Shown piece by piece: positions 8,419-17,574 of a DNA stretch of 32,930 bases. The stretch is taken from assembly GCA_020024235.1 (NCBI GenBank), contig JAHHUA010000003.1, positions 1 through 32,930 on the forward strand, written 5' to 3'. Position 1 is the stretch's first letter; the number at the start of each line of letters is the position of its first letter. The notes under the pieces were generated by a model that searched no databases, was not told the DNA's origin, and was given only the letters and a program-made list of their open reading frames with translations. Made by a program: the position numbers and the translations under genes. The DNA is from Oscillospiraceae bacterium (GTDB lineage Bacteria > Bacillota > Clostridia > Oscillospirales > Ruminococcaceae).

Positions 8419-10044
8419 TTGAAAATAATAAGTCTTATTCTGTGTTTTGCAATTATTTTGACTTCCTGCACCAAAGAAGAACAACCCAATTTTACAAATC
8501 CTGCTCCACAACTAAGAACACCACTGCAAAACAATTATACTCTTTATACTTACCCATACAATCGTCCGGATATTTCAGAAACAGAGGATAAAATTAAGTC
8601 CTGTTTGCAGCTTATTGTCATATCGGAACAGGACTCGGAAGCCTTATCCAACACTTTAAAAGTCATTGACGAAATAAACAAGCTGGAGAGCCTTAAAAAT
8701 ATTGCATTGTCAAGGGTTATGACAAGCAGTGAAAGTTTGCCTCAAAAAGCCGAAGTTCTCTTTATGCTTAAAAATAAACCCTTTACAGAGATTATAAAAT
8801 ACAATATCTTTTCTGCGGTTAATTCTTCACCACATAAAGAATATATTTTAGCAAACCTAACCGAAACGGAGAAAGCCAATCTATCACGATACAAATATCT
8901 TCTGCCGCTGAACCGAGATCAAAGCATAGATTTTAACAGTGCAGAAACTGCACTTAAAAATTTAGCCTTTGATAAAAACAAATATTTTCTTAATGCCTAT
9001 GAAAATTTTCTTACAAATAAAGAAACCCCTAATTTAAACCCTGATTTATTAAAAGATTCCTCGGATTTATTTTTAAAAATTCAAAATTACAAACAGAAAA
9101 AAGCAGAAAAATCTGATATTAACAATCAGATGGAAATATATTTTAAAAATTCCAGCTATAATATTTCCGAAGTTAAAATGCTTATTAAATATACAAAAGA
9201 TTTTATTATACCGCTTTATAATGAATATGAGAAACATTTTTCCGAATTGCCTGACACCGATTCTTCCGAAAAAGATCTTTTAATTTCCGCCTCTGATATT
9301 TCCCCGCTGGCTTATGATATGCTAACCCTATGCAAAGAAAAAAACACTCTCCACATAGATAAAAAAGACTTTTCCCTGCCTTTTCCTCTGTTTATAACAG
9401 AACTGTCAGCTCCCTTTATATGTTTTTCACCCACTTCTCCTATGGAAAAAACAATTTTAAACAAAATTATAGGTGAAAGCCTGTACCAATCATGCTGTGG
9501 CGGTATAACAGATTTTACTTTAAATAAAATCTGCGGGTTTTCCTATGATGTAATGGCAAAAGAAGAAATTTCCGCTGATAAAAATATTTATCGCCTTATT
9601 AAGGAAACTTTGTTTTTCTCTTTTTTAACGGAGCTATATTTTGAAATAAATTCTAAACCCGAACTTTCCTGGAAAGAATATGAAAACATATTTTCAAAGC
9701 TTATTTCGGAATACTATCCCAATAACAAAAACGAGGACAGTTTGATGTTTCTGTCCTCCATAATTTTAAGTTTTGCTGACTCACCTATGGATTTACTCAT
9801 AGCTTCCCATGTTTCCATGGAGCTTACTTTTATAAAATTCCAAAACTCAGCTTTTGCCAAAGAAGTATATTCTTCTCTTATAATTTCAGGTAAAGTAAGT
9901 GATTTAAAAGAATTTTTGCGTTCCATAGGTTTTCAAAGTCCATTTAATGCCAACACCATACGGCAAAACACCGAATTTTACCGCAGTCTGTTGGAGGATA
10001 CAATCACATTTACTGCTGCCCCAACAAAAGAAAACAATAATTAA
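8419..10044 (+). CDS. Large lipoprotein of unknown function
   Basis: A 541-residue lipoprotein. It starts with TTG; AAGGAG (8405-8410) is 8 bases upstream and no in-frame ATG competes. The signal peptide ends in LTSC, so the lipidated Cys is residue 17. The mature part is mostly helical and Lys/Glu/Asn rich, with a Cys-Cys-Gly-Gly segment near residue 358 (YQSCCGGITDF). I see no metalloprotease, SGNH or repeat motif and assign no function. Its last codons overlap by 4 bases the end of the opposing lipoprotein gene, with no terminator visible between them. Confidence 0.75.
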   Translation: MKIISLILCFAIILTSCTKEEQPNFTNPAPQLRTPLQNNYTLYTYPYNRPDISETEDKIKSCLQLIVISEQDSEALSNTLKVIDEINKLESLKNIALSRVMTSSESLPQKAEVLFMLKNKPFTEIIKYNIFSAVNSSPHKEYILANLTETEKANLSRYKYLLPLNRDQSIDFNSAETALKNLAFDKNKYFLNAYENFLTNKETPNLNPDLLKDSSDLFLKIQNYKQKKAEKSDINNQMEIYFKNSSYNISEVKMLIKYTKDFIIPLYNEYEKHFSELPDTDSSEKDLLISASDISPLAYDMLTLCKEKNTLHIDKKDFSLPFPLFITELSAPFICFSPTSPMEKTILNKIIGESLYQSCCGGITDFTLNKICGFSYDVMAKEEISADKNIYRLIKETLFFSFLTELYFEINSKPELSWKEYENIFSKLISEYYPNNKNEDSLMFLSSIILSFADSPMDLLIASHVSMELTFIKFQNSAFAKEVYSSLIISGKVSDLKEFLRSIGFQSPFNANTIRQNTEFYRSLLEDTITFTAAPTKENNN

Positions 10045-10685
10045 CCTGCATTTTTTATTTCTTGCTGGCTGAATTTAACAGTTATCATGTAAACCGCTTC
10101 ATAGTTTTTATCTGCGTAGTTTTCGGGATTATCAAAGCTGTCCAAAACCAGATGTATTTCATTTTTACTTGTAATAACCTGCAAAACCAAGGGTATTTCC
10201 TTTTCATACTCAATCTTTGTTTTATTAGAAAGCTTTGTTGTTCCCACACCAATTTTTGAAAGAGCAATTTGTTCATCTGTCATTTGATCATCAGCTGTAA
10301 AATGTGATGTGCTGCTTCCTTTTTGTTTTTCAGACTGCAAAGCAAATCTCATTCCCTCAGACAGCCTTTCAAAAGAAATCGCAAATCTTCCCTCGTTATC
10401 AGTAAACATACTGCTGCTTTTAGATTCGGGATCCCATTTTCCGTCCTCAAGACGATATTGTGAAACTACCATAGATTTAACATTATCATCAAGTTTAAAA
10501 TCAGCAATTAAATTATCTTTATTATCTGTTCCCAGCAAATTTAATATATTTTGTTCCTGTTCAGTAAGTTTGGCAGGTTCTATATACATCTGCTCTGAAT
10601 TTGGTTTTTCAACTGTTTGGCAGGAACTTATCCCCATTGTAATTACAGTCATAGTTAATACCATAAGTAACTTTTTGATTTTCAT
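10041..10685 (-). CDS. Lipoprotein of unknown function
   Basis: A 214-residue lipoprotein with a clear signal peptide and lipobox (ISSC, Cys at residue 22). The mature protein has many Glu, Asp and Ser residues. Its C-terminal part alternates short hydrophobic strands (IPLVLQVITSKNEIHLVLDSF), suggesting a beta-rich domain. No family recognised. The ATG follows GGGAG by 9 bases. It is the last gene of a five-gene minus-strand operon, 26 bases after the flavin reductase-like gene, and converges on the lipoprotein at 8419-10044. Confidence 0.75.
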   Translation of the reverse strand: MKIKKLLMVLTMTVITMGISSCQTVEKPNSEQMYIEPAKLTEQEQNILNLLGTDNKDNLIADFKLDDNVKSMVVSQYRLEDGKWDPESKSSSMFTDNEGRFAISFERLSEGMRFALQSEKQKGSSTSHFTADDQMTDEQIALSKIGVGTTKLSNKTKIEYEKEIPLVLQVITSKNEIHLVLDSFDNPENYADKNYEAVYMITVKFSQQEIKNAG

Positions 10686-10711
10686 AAAGTTATTCTCCCT
10701 TATTATCCTTA

Positions 10712-11287
10712 TTATTTAATAGACTTCATACCTTTTTTAGTGGAAAACCCAAAAGTGCCAAGACTTCTTCCCAATGTATAATATGTTCCGTGGGCATAGG
10801 AAACCAAACCAGCTTTATCCAAACAAAGCTTGTTGTTTTCATCAACAATGGCGCTGTCCACATTAATTCCCACAATTTCTGCTACAAACATATCATGACT
10901 GCCCAAATGAACTATATCTTTAACTTTACATTCAATATTTATTGGACTTTCCTCAATAATAGGAGCGTCCACTCTTTTACCTTTTACGGGAGTAAGACCT
11001 GTTTCTTTGAATTTATCAAAATTTCTTCCGCTTTTTACTCCGCACCAATCACAGGCGGGAACTAAATCCTTAGTAGTAAGGTTTATCACAAATTCGCGGC
11101 TTTCCTTAACCATATCATAAGAATATCTTTCAGGGCGGATTGACACATAGGTCATGGCAGGATCACTGTTTATAATTCCTGTCCATGCTATTGTAATAAT
11201 ATTTGATTTTTCCATATTGCCGCAGGATACCATTACAGGTGGCAAAGGTGAAAGCATTGTTGCAGGTTCCCAATATAATTTATTCAT
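10712..11287 (-). CDS. Flavin reductase-like protein (flavoredoxin type)
   Basis: A 191-residue cytoplasmic protein of the flavin reductase/FMN-binding split-barrel family. It opens with WEPATMLSPLPPVMVSCG, then ITIAWTGIINSDPAMTYVSI and REFVINLT, the usual FMN-binding region, and later APIIEESPINIECKV. Members bind FMN and carry out electron transfer or flavin reduction; the partner is unknown. AAGGAG lies 8 bases before the ATG. It is 12 bases downstream of the MATE transporter in the same operon; a link between the two is not obvious. Confidence 0.88.
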   Translation of the reverse strand: MNKLYWEPATMLSPLPPVMVSCGNMEKSNIITIAWTGIINSDPAMTYVSIRPERYSYDMVKESREFVINLTTKDLVPACDWCGVKSGRNFDKFKETGLTPVKGKRVDAPIIEESPINIECKVKDIVHLGSHDMFVAEIVGINVDSAIVDENNKLCLDKAGLVSYAHGTYYTLGRSLGTFGFSTKKGMKSIK

Positions 11288-11299
11288 AATAAAATCTCC

Positions 11300-12652
11300 T
11301 TATATACTTTTTATTTTTGTTTTATAAATTTTAGCTACCATAAGTAAACTTATTACCATAGCAACACCTTCAGATATAGGAAAAGCATACCAAACTGCGG
11401 AAACACCGAACATTTTAGCTCCAAAATAAGCTAAAGGCAAAATCAGTATAAGCTGTCTTATAAGAGAAACAAAAAGGCTCATACTTCCGTTTCCCAATGC
11501 TTGGAACAATGTGGCACTGATAATTCCCACTCCCGCTAAAACAAAACAGCTTGATATTATTCTCAAAGCAGGTATGCCCACTACCAGCATTTCTTCGGTA
11601 GCACTGAACATAAGCAGCAGTTTGTCAGCAAAAATCCAAAATCCCGCTGTTCCTACAAGCATTATCATGCAGGCAATGCCCATTCCCATTTTCAAAGTAT
11701 CAATAAGACGCTTTTTATTTCCGGCTCCGAAATTATATCCAAACAAAGGCATAAGTCCTTGATTTAATCCAAATATAGGCATAAATACAAAGGACTGCAG
11801 TTTGCTGTAAATTCCGTAAACAGACACTGCCGTATCGGAAAAAGCAATTAATATGGAGTTTAATGCAATAGTCAAAAAAGATGAAATTGACTGCATTACT
11901 ATGGACGGTAATCCCACTTGATAAATTTGTTTTACTGTATCTTTTTTAAATCTGAAATTTTTTAAATTGAGATGAAAGCCAAAGTTCTTGGTGGTAATTA
12001 TAAAAATTGCATAAATCATGGACATAATCTGTCCCATCACTGTTGCTATAGCCGCACCTTTTACTCCCATTGCCGGAATACCAAACATTCCAAAAATTAA
12101 AATCGGATCCAATATCAGATTTGCCACAGCTCCGATAAGCTGAAAAACCATGGGATAATTCATATTTCCTGTGCCCTGTATGGTTTTTTCACAGCTTATG
12201 GACATAATAACGCCAAAGGAAAATAACAAAACTATAGATGTATAATCCACACCGTATTTAAAAACTTCCGGGTCAGAGGTAAACATTTTGAAGAAAGGTT
12301 TGGTAAAAAACATACCCAGCAGAAAAAATATAAGATAATTTACTATTCCCAGAAAAAAACCATGAGTGGCAGCACTGTCCACACCTTCCTGATCTTTTTC
12401 ACCCAATTTTCGTGATATTAAAGAATTTACACCTATTCCTGTACCTACGGAAAAGGATATTATCAAAAATTGAAGAGGCAGTGCCAAAGAAACCGCTGTC
12501 AAAGCTTTTTCACCGATTTTTGCTACAAATATACCATCAACTACATTATAAAGTGAATTTATCAGCATTGAAAAAATTGTTGGTAAACTCATTTTCAAAA
12601 GTAACTTTCCTATGGGCTCTGTACCCATTTTATTTTCTTGTATTTCACCCAT
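11300..12652 (-). CDS. MATE family efflux transporter
   Basis: A 450-residue, 12-helix cation-coupled antiporter of the MATE family. N-terminal features GKLLLKMSLPTIFSMLINSLY, then VDGIFVAKIGEKALTAVSLA and VGTGIGVNSLISRKLGEKD, are typical of the Firmicutes DinF/NorM-like group, and the second half repeats the pattern (GLPSIVMQSISSFL and MPIFGLNQGLMPLFGYNFGA). Full length. AAGGAG is 6 bases before the ATG. It lies 15 bases after the small export-family gene. Substrates, probably drugs or metabolites, cannot be read from sequence. Confidence 0.93.
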   Translation of the reverse strand: MGEIQENKMGTEPIGKLLLKMSLPTIFSMLINSLYNVVDGIFVAKIGEKALTAVSLALPLQFLIISFSVGTGIGVNSLISRKLGEKDQEGVDSAATHGFFLGIVNYLIFFLLGMFFTKPFFKMFTSDPEVFKYGVDYTSIVLLFSFGVIMSISCEKTIQGTGNMNYPMVFQLIGAVANLILDPILIFGMFGIPAMGVKGAAIATVMGQIMSMIYAIFIITTKNFGFHLNLKNFRFKKDTVKQIYQVGLPSIVMQSISSFLTIALNSILIAFSDTAVSVYGIYSKLQSFVFMPIFGLNQGLMPLFGYNFGAGNKKRLIDTLKMGMGIACMIMLVGTAGFWIFADKLLLMFSATEEMLVVGIPALRIISSCFVLAGVGIISATLFQALGNGSMSLFVSLIRQLILILPLAYFGAKMFGVSAVWYAFPISEGVAMVISLLMVAKIYKTKIKSI

Positions 12653-12667
12653 GTATATCTCCTTATT

Positions 12668-13123
12668 TTATGCTGCAAAAATTCCAAACAATCCAAAACT
12701 GACTATTCCCATGATTATTCCTGCTGTCATAACTCCAAGTGTAATAGCTATAAAAGCTTTCCAGGTTTTTATCTGAAGCAAAGCTGAAATCAATGCACCT
12801 GTCCATGCTCCGGTGCCGGGCAAAGGAATTGCAACAAAAAGATATATTCCCAAAAGTTCATATTTTCCGATTTTCTCTATTTTTTTATTTCCTATATCAA
12901 TTATTTTTTGAAAAACAAATCCCACCTTGGGAAGCTTTGCACACCAGTTAAGTACCTGTCTTGAAAACATAATAAGTATGGGAACCAAAACTATATTGCC
13001 CAGTACGCATACAATATAATTTAGCCAAAAAGGTATATTCATAGCAACACCTGTAGGAATAGCACCTCTTAATTCTACAACAGGAATCATGGAAATAACA
13101 AACAATATAAGCAAATTTTTCAT
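12668..13123 (-). CDS. Small multidrug export family protein (COG2426 type)
   Basis: A 151-residue membrane protein with four to five helices. MIPVVELRGAIPTGVAMNIP near residue 12 and IPLPGTGAWTGALISALL near residue 100 are the signature blocks of the COG2426 family (small multi-drug export), a relative of DedA-type membrane proteins. Real substrates of this family are poorly defined. It starts two bases after the flippase stop and precedes the MATE gene by 15 bases, so all three are cotranscribed. Confidence 0.85.
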   Translation of the reverse strand: MKNLLILFVISMIPVVELRGAIPTGVAMNIPFWLNYIVCVLGNIVLVPILIMFSRQVLNWCAKLPKVGFVFQKIIDIGNKKIEKIGKYELLGIYLFVAIPLPGTGAWTGALISALLQIKTWKAFIAITLGVMTAGIIMGIVSFGLFGIFAA

Positions 13124-13125
13124 TT

Positions 13126-14532
13126 TTATTTACCCTTTCTTCTCTTCATTTCAATAAAGCTTATCAATGCGTATACCAAAGTTTTAAAATTCAGCATTAT
13201 AACAAAAATACACAGCAGAATCTGAACCAGCCAGTTGTTTTTTACGCTAAGTATACTTGCTGTTACCTGTAATCCTATAGCAACTAAATTAAGTGCCATA
13301 TTATTTATATCTATCCTCATTTTAACAAATCGCTTGGTATCTACAGCCCGTATAATAAATACAGTAAAATAACTGATAAGTGTAGCAATAGCTGCACCTT
13401 GGGGACCCCATTTAGGTATAAACACAAAGTTTAATATAATATTCATAATGGCACCTATCAAAGTGGTTACCAATGACATATCATTGTTTTTTGATGCCAT
13501 ATAAAAACTGCTGTAAAATGTTGCAAAACAGCTAAAGACAACCGCACATATAAGTACAGGGGTATAGCTATAAGCATCATAATAAGGCTCAGCTACCAAA
13601 AGCATGGTAAAAGGCTTTACCAGCATAATAATTCCCGACGCCACAGGAAAAATAACTGCCTGCAAAAATCCAAATATTTTAGAATAAAACTTTTCTTTAC
13701 CTTCATTTTCGTATTCGCTGACAGCGGATAACTGCCAGGCCTGTGTAAACACAGTAGAAAGCAAAGTAATAATTGTGGGTATTTTATAAGCTGCAGAATA
13801 TATACCCGTATCATAAGGACCTTGAAAAGCGTTTACAATATATCTGTCCGACACATTCATGACCCACCAAAAAACAGTAGTTGGAATAAGGGGCAGAGAA
13901 TATCTTATCATTTGTCTTCTGAGTTTTGCCGAAGTGCCTCCAAAATTCATAAATCTTCCCAGTTTACCCGTTATGGCAAGGAATAAAACAGATATAAAAT
14001 TAGATAAGATTACTGAGAGAATATAGCCTTTTACTCCCATTTTAAAACCTAACATAAATATAAGATTAAATATAACCACTGTAAATGTGGCAATTATTCC
14101 GTCCCATGCGTATAATTTTATATATCCGATACCTCTGGTAAATTGACTGCACACTGCTCGAAGACAAGCTGACACAACATACATATAAATTAAAAATGTA
14201 TAATCCCCTAGAGATTCACTAAGTTTAAACAAAAAGCTAAATGGCAGAAAAACCAAAAAACCTTTAAAACAGGTGGATAATCCCACCGTTAAAACATCTG
14301 ATTTCTGCACTGATTTATCCAGTGCATATCTGATAACTGCTTCATGTATACTGACGAAAATAATAGGTATAAGTAGGTTACAGGTGTTTACTATAATATC
14401 CATTATACCATAATCTTCAGGAGTCAGCAGTCTTGTGTAAAGAGGCATAAGCAAAAATACCATCAACTTTGAACTAAAAGTAGCTATGCCAAAAATAATT
14501 GTGTTCATCAGCAGTTTGCTGTATTTATTCAA
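13126..14532 (-). CDS. Polysaccharide flippase (Wzx/RfbX-like, MOP superfamily)
   Basis: A 468-residue membrane protein with about 12-14 helices. The N-terminal block LLMPLYTRLLTPEDYGIMDI is typical of polysaccharide or oligosaccharide exporters that flip lipid-linked glycans across the membrane. The Asn/Tyr-rich mid region (NVSDRYIVNAFQGPYDTGIY) is also characteristic. It starts with TTG at 14532, with AAAGGTGG 7 bases upstream. First gene of the operon. No glycosyltransferase is nearby, so the glycan is unknown. Confidence 0.88.
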   Translation of the reverse strand: MNKYSKLLMNTIIFGIATFSSKLMVFLLMPLYTRLLTPEDYGIMDIIVNTCNLLIPIIFVSIHEAVIRYALDKSVQKSDVLTVGLSTCFKGFLVFLPFSFLFKLSESLGDYTFLIYMYVVSACLRAVCSQFTRGIGYIKLYAWDGIIATFTVVIFNLIFMLGFKMGVKGYILSVILSNFISVLFLAITGKLGRFMNFGGTSAKLRRQMIRYSLPLIPTTVFWWVMNVSDRYIVNAFQGPYDTGIYSAAYKIPTIITLLSTVFTQAWQLSAVSEYENEGKEKFYSKIFGFLQAVIFPVASGIIMLVKPFTMLLVAEPYYDAYSYTPVLICAVVFSCFATFYSSFYMASKNNDMSLVTTLIGAIMNIILNFVFIPKWGPQGAAIATLISYFTVFIIRAVDTKRFVKMRIDINNMALNLVAIGLQVTASILSVKNNWLVQILLCIFVIMLNFKTLVYALISFIEMKRRKGK

Positions 14533-14739
14533 TTTATATCCACCTTTCCGATTTATAAAATTTTCTCATAAATATTCTTTTTTAGTATTTATCAGTATAT
14601 CAGATATTTTATTAAAAGTAAAATATTTATGGTAAATTTTTCGGTGTGTTCACTCTTTTTACAAATTAACTCTTGCATATATGTGTTTATCCGTATAAAA
14701 TATAATCATAATATTATTATTAATTGAAAAGGAGTAAAA

Positions 14740-15483
14740 ATGCAAAAAATACTGGGATATATAAGACGGGGAATTACCCAATATAATATGATAGAAAACA
14801 AAGATAAAATTGCCGTAGGTGTAAGTGGCGGAAAAGACTCTGTCATAATGGCAGCAGCACTGCAAAAAGTCAGCAAATTTATAGGTATTGACTTTCAGGT
14901 TTTGGCAATCACTTTAGACCCATGCTTTAACAAAACCCAAACAGACTATTCCGTTATCACAAAATATCTAAATGAAAACGGTGTGGAACATATAATACAA
15001 CGCACCGATATAGGACAAATTGTATTTGATATAAGAAAAGAAACCAATCCCTGCAGCCTTTGTGCCAGAATGAGACGAGGAGCTCTCCATGATTGTGCCA
15101 AAGAACATAATTGCAACAAGCTGGCTCTGGGACATCACTCTGATGATGCTTTGGAAACTTTTATTATGAATTTGTTTAACGAAGGCAGAATAGGCTGTTT
15201 CTCTCCTGTAACATATCTTTCCAGAAAAGATATCACTGTAATCAGACCTCTCTGTCTATGCCCGGAAACCGAAATTAAAAAAGCTGTCAGAAAACTGGAT
15301 ATTCCTGTAGTTAAAAACCCCTGTCCCATTGACGGTGCCACCGAAAGACAGTGGACAAAGGATTATCTCTACCAATTAGAAAAAGAGCATCCGGGTATAA
15401 AAAACCGGATTTTCGGAGCTATGATTCGAGGAAATGTCAGCGGTTGGGGTATCCCATCTAATGAAACAGAAAATGATTTATAA
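14740..15483 (+). CDS. ttcA: tRNA 2-thiocytidine biosynthesis protein TtcA-like
   Basis: A 247-residue cytoplasmic PP-loop ATPase. TtcA inserts sulfur into cytidine 32 of tRNA using ATP and an Fe-S cluster. The ATP loop SGGKDS is at 29-34. Three conserved Cys (C105 and C108 in PCSLC, and C195 in NPCP) match the cluster ligands of TtcA. LGHHSDDALETFIMNLF near 130 is typical. The ATG has AAAAGGAG 6 bases upstream. Monocistronic, ended by a terminator. Other PP-loop thiolases are possible, but the Cys pattern favours TtcA. Confidence 0.88.
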   Translation: MQKILGYIRRGITQYNMIENKDKIAVGVSGGKDSVIMAAALQKVSKFIGIDFQVLAITLDPCFNKTQTDYSVITKYLNENGVEHIIQRTDIGQIVFDIRKETNPCSLCARMRRGALHDCAKEHNCNKLALGHHSDDALETFIMNLFNEGRIGCFSPVTYLSRKDITVIRPLCLCPETEIKKAVRKLDIPVVKNPCPIDGATERQWTKDYLYQLEKEHPGIKNRIFGAMIRGNVSGWGIPSNETENDL

Positions 15484-15488
15484 ATCCC

Positions 15489-15525
15489 AAAAGCCTCAAA
15501 ACATTAATTTGTTTCGAGGCTTTTT
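15489..15525 (+). terminator. Terminator after ttcA (probably bidirectional)
   Basis: A 14-bp stem (15489-15502 with 15511-15524, one A-C mismatch), an 8-base loop and T-runs on both sides. It can also end the converging gene at 15545. Confidence 0.85.
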
Positions 15526-15544
15526 ACTTTTAATATTATTTAAA

Positions 15545-15889
15545 CTACACTATTTTCATAATGATAAGCCAGGCAAAAATTACGGTAAAGCCACTGCAGC
15601 AAACATTGAAGAACATCTTTGATGTTTTTTTGCGGAGTTTTGTAGAAAAATATCCGAAAATGCAACAAGCAGATACTGATCCCACCAATATGCAAAAAAT
15701 TATGGTTGCTGCTACAGGAACTTCCCACATTTTATTTAAAAATTTTGACAAAGGAATACCAATTAAATACATAACCGGTACAAAAGCCAATGGAAATATA
15801 GACAGTGCTATATTGGGTCTTTTAGCCCTTAAATAGCTGTATCCCGTAAGAGCAATAATAATTATTACCGCAACGCACTCAACTACCAA
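15545..15889 (-). CDS. Small membrane protein of unknown function
   Basis: A 114-residue protein with three or four predicted membrane helices (about 3-20, 29-48, 60-80, 92-113) and a Lys-rich turn near 84-90. It starts with TTG at 15889; GGGAGG (15898-15903) is exactly 8 bases upstream, the main reason for choosing this frame over the overlapping plus-strand frame, which lacks a site. Not recognised. It follows the DUF4358-like lipoprotein by 24 bases and may be cotranscribed with it. Confidence 0.65.
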   Translation of the reverse strand: MVVECVAVIIIIALTGYSYLRAKRPNIALSIFPLAFVPVMYLIGIPLSKFLNKMWEVPVAATIIFCILVGSVSACCIFGYFSTKLRKKTSKMFFNVCCSGFTVIFAWLIIMKIV

Positions 15890-15913
15890 AACATCCGCCT
15901 CCCTTTTTTATTT

Positions 15914-16396
15914 TTACTTAAATGATTCTCTGAATGCTTTTTCAGCAGGGGCAGTATCATCTGCCAATACCAAAAGTACATATCTGTCTTTTACCAAAAC
16001 AAGTGGACTTTCCAATTTGGGCATTTCCGCAGGGTTGTAATTTTCTGTTTCTTCAATCAAATCATTTACTCTTTGCAAAACCATTTCTTTAACTTTATCC
16101 ACGGATTCATCATCTTTTGCCTTAAATAAAGCTACTTCTTCACAGGTTGCTCTGGAGGCACAGGTATACACTTTGTACTCAGCCACATATTCGGCATTAT
16201 ATCCCGAATATATAATATCAATATTATTGTCGGTAGCTTCTACCAATTCTGCTATAACTGTTGTGGATTTTAGCACCTTTTCCGCAGTTTCGGAAACTGA
16301 AATTTCCTTATCGGAATTACTGCTTTCATTTCCGCAGCCTGTCAAAAGTCCTAATGTCATAACTGCTGCCATCATAATTGTAATTAATTTTTTCAT
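15914..16396 (-). CDS. DUF4358-like lipoprotein
   Basis: A 160-residue lipoprotein. The start is set at 16396 because AGGAG (16406-16410) lies 9 bases upstream and the result is a clean signal peptide ending in LTGC (Cys 21); the longer frame back to 16453 would overlap the SGNH gene. The mature part resembles the DUF4358 family: EVALFKAKDDESVDKVKEMV, then VKDRYVLLVLADD near the C-terminus. Family function is unknown; as I recall, such genes often sit beside MBOAT acyltransferase and SGNH hydrolase genes. Here an SGNH hydrolase lies 14 bases upstream. Confidence 0.75.
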   Translation of the reverse strand: MKKLITIMMAAVMTLGLLTGCGNESSNSDKEISVSETAEKVLKSTTVIAELVEATDNNIDIIYSGYNAEYVAEYKVYTCASRATCEEVALFKAKDDESVDKVKEMVLQRVNDLIEETENYNPAEMPKLESPLVLVKDRYVLLVLADDTAPAEKAFRESFK

Positions 16397-16410
16397 TTTT
16401 TCTTTCTCCT

Positions 16411-17343
16411 TTATTTGTTTGTAATTGCATGGGTTTTTAAATAATCCATCCATTTGGTATAATACTCGGAATTAAAGTGTAAGCCGTCCGGTGTAACATC
16501 TGACATAAGACCACCGTTTTCGTCTTTAAACACCTCACCGGGATTTATATAATAAATTTCTTTTTCCTCACACATTTTCATCAAAAGTTCGTTGGTTTCA
16601 TCAATAACTTTATTTGTCAGGTTTCCCTTATATCTTTGTGAGAATTTTTCTTCATGTATAGGGAATATTGACTGTACATAGATAATTGCATTTGGTTTGG
16701 TTTTTAATAATTCATCTATAAATATACTATAATACTTTACAGTTTCCTCAGCACCCAAAAAAGCAAGACCGTTAGCTCCCAGCATTATATATACTTTATT
16801 GGCATCGGTTTTTTCCAAAGCCTGTAAAACAGTAAGCTTTTTCTCATTATCTCCGTCTTTTATAACTTCTGCCGTCAAAATAGTCTGAAGATTAATTCCT
16901 GTATGAGCCAGTACATCTGCATTGGGCATTATATCATAAAGAGAAATACCGGTAGTAATTGAATCTCCTATAAATACGGCATCATCAAAATAATTACTTC
17001 TTACTCTTTCTGTTTCACCCAGCAATCCGTATTTTTTCTGTTCGGGTTTTTCTGTAGAACTTTCACTGGATTGTGTATCTTCCGAATTTTGTGAATTTGA
17101 TTCCGGTTTTTCAGAGCTTTGACTTTGATTTTCCGTTAAATCCCTGCTTTCACTGGTGGATTGCGCTGAACTGTGCTCCGAAGGTGAATAGGGTTGTTCC
17201 TCATTTTCGTTTATTTTATCTTCTATGCTCTGCCAGCCATAGGCTATTCCACCCGAAATAAGCAGACACATAAGAGTAACCAAACAAAACTGGGGAAATA
17301 GGTTTTGTTTTTTGGTTCTTCTTATTTTTCTATTATTACTCAT
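16411..17343 (-). CDS. Membrane-anchored SGNH/GDSL hydrolase
   Basis: A 310-residue protein with one N-terminal membrane helix (about 15-37), a Ser/Glu/Gln-rich low-complexity linker (45-103) and an extracellular SGNH hydrolase domain (115-308). Catalytic elements are visible: nucleophile Ser128 in VFIGDSIT, Gly149, Asn191 in MLGANG, and the Asp286/His289 pair in DGLHF. Such enzymes usually remove or transfer acyl groups on cell-surface glycans. AAGGAG is 11 bases before the ATG. The DUF4358-like lipoprotein follows by 14 bases, so they form a pair. No MBOAT transferase is in the window. Confidence 0.88.
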   Translation of the reverse strand: MSNNRKIRRTKKQNLFPQFCLVTLMCLLISGGIAYGWQSIEDKINENEEQPYSPSEHSSAQSTSESRDLTENQSQSSEKPESNSQNSEDTQSSESSTEKPEQKKYGLLGETERVRSNYFDDAVFIGDSITTGISLYDIMPNADVLAHTGINLQTILTAEVIKDGDNEKKLTVLQALEKTDANKVYIMLGANGLAFLGAEETVKYYSIFIDELLKTKPNAIIYVQSIFPIHEEKFSQRYKGNLTNKVIDETNELLMKMCEEKEIYYINPGEVFKDENGGLMSDVTPDGLHFNSEYYTKWMDYLKTHAITNK

Positions 17344-17392
17344 TATAAATAATTCTCCTTGAAAAATATAATTTTATAAATATCCTGTTTTA

Positions 17393-17421
17393 ATTATACT
17401 TAAAGTTATAAACTCATTCCA
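17393..17421 (-). promoter_or_regulatory. Possible promoter for the SGNH hydrolase gene
   Basis: Read on the minus strand: TGGAAT, 17 bases, perfect TATAAT (17393-17398), about 50 bases before the ATG. The -35 box is weak. The rest of the 17344-17574 gap is AT-rich with no gene or clear terminator. Confidence 0.4.
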
Positions 17422-17574
17422 CGAGTTTTTTCACAGTTATTTGGCTGTATCAGTAGTTTTTAAAATTTTGTTCACAAATTTTCAACTCTTTCCCCTGAGT
17501 TTTCAACAGCTATAATTACAAATAGTAAATATTTTGCTGAATAATGTATTTTTTACCAATATTGTCCCACTGTA

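Noticed and set aside
15561..15836. 91-codon plus-strand ORF opposite the small membrane protein
   Set aside because: No ribosome binding site; the minus-strand frame has GGGAGG at 8-base spacing and a coherent hydrophobic pattern.
17422..17574. Short recurring motifs (GAGTTTT and CAACAG-like) suggesting a repeat or DnaA-box cluster
   Set aside because: Copies are irregular, and none matches a consensus DnaA box or forms an ordered array.
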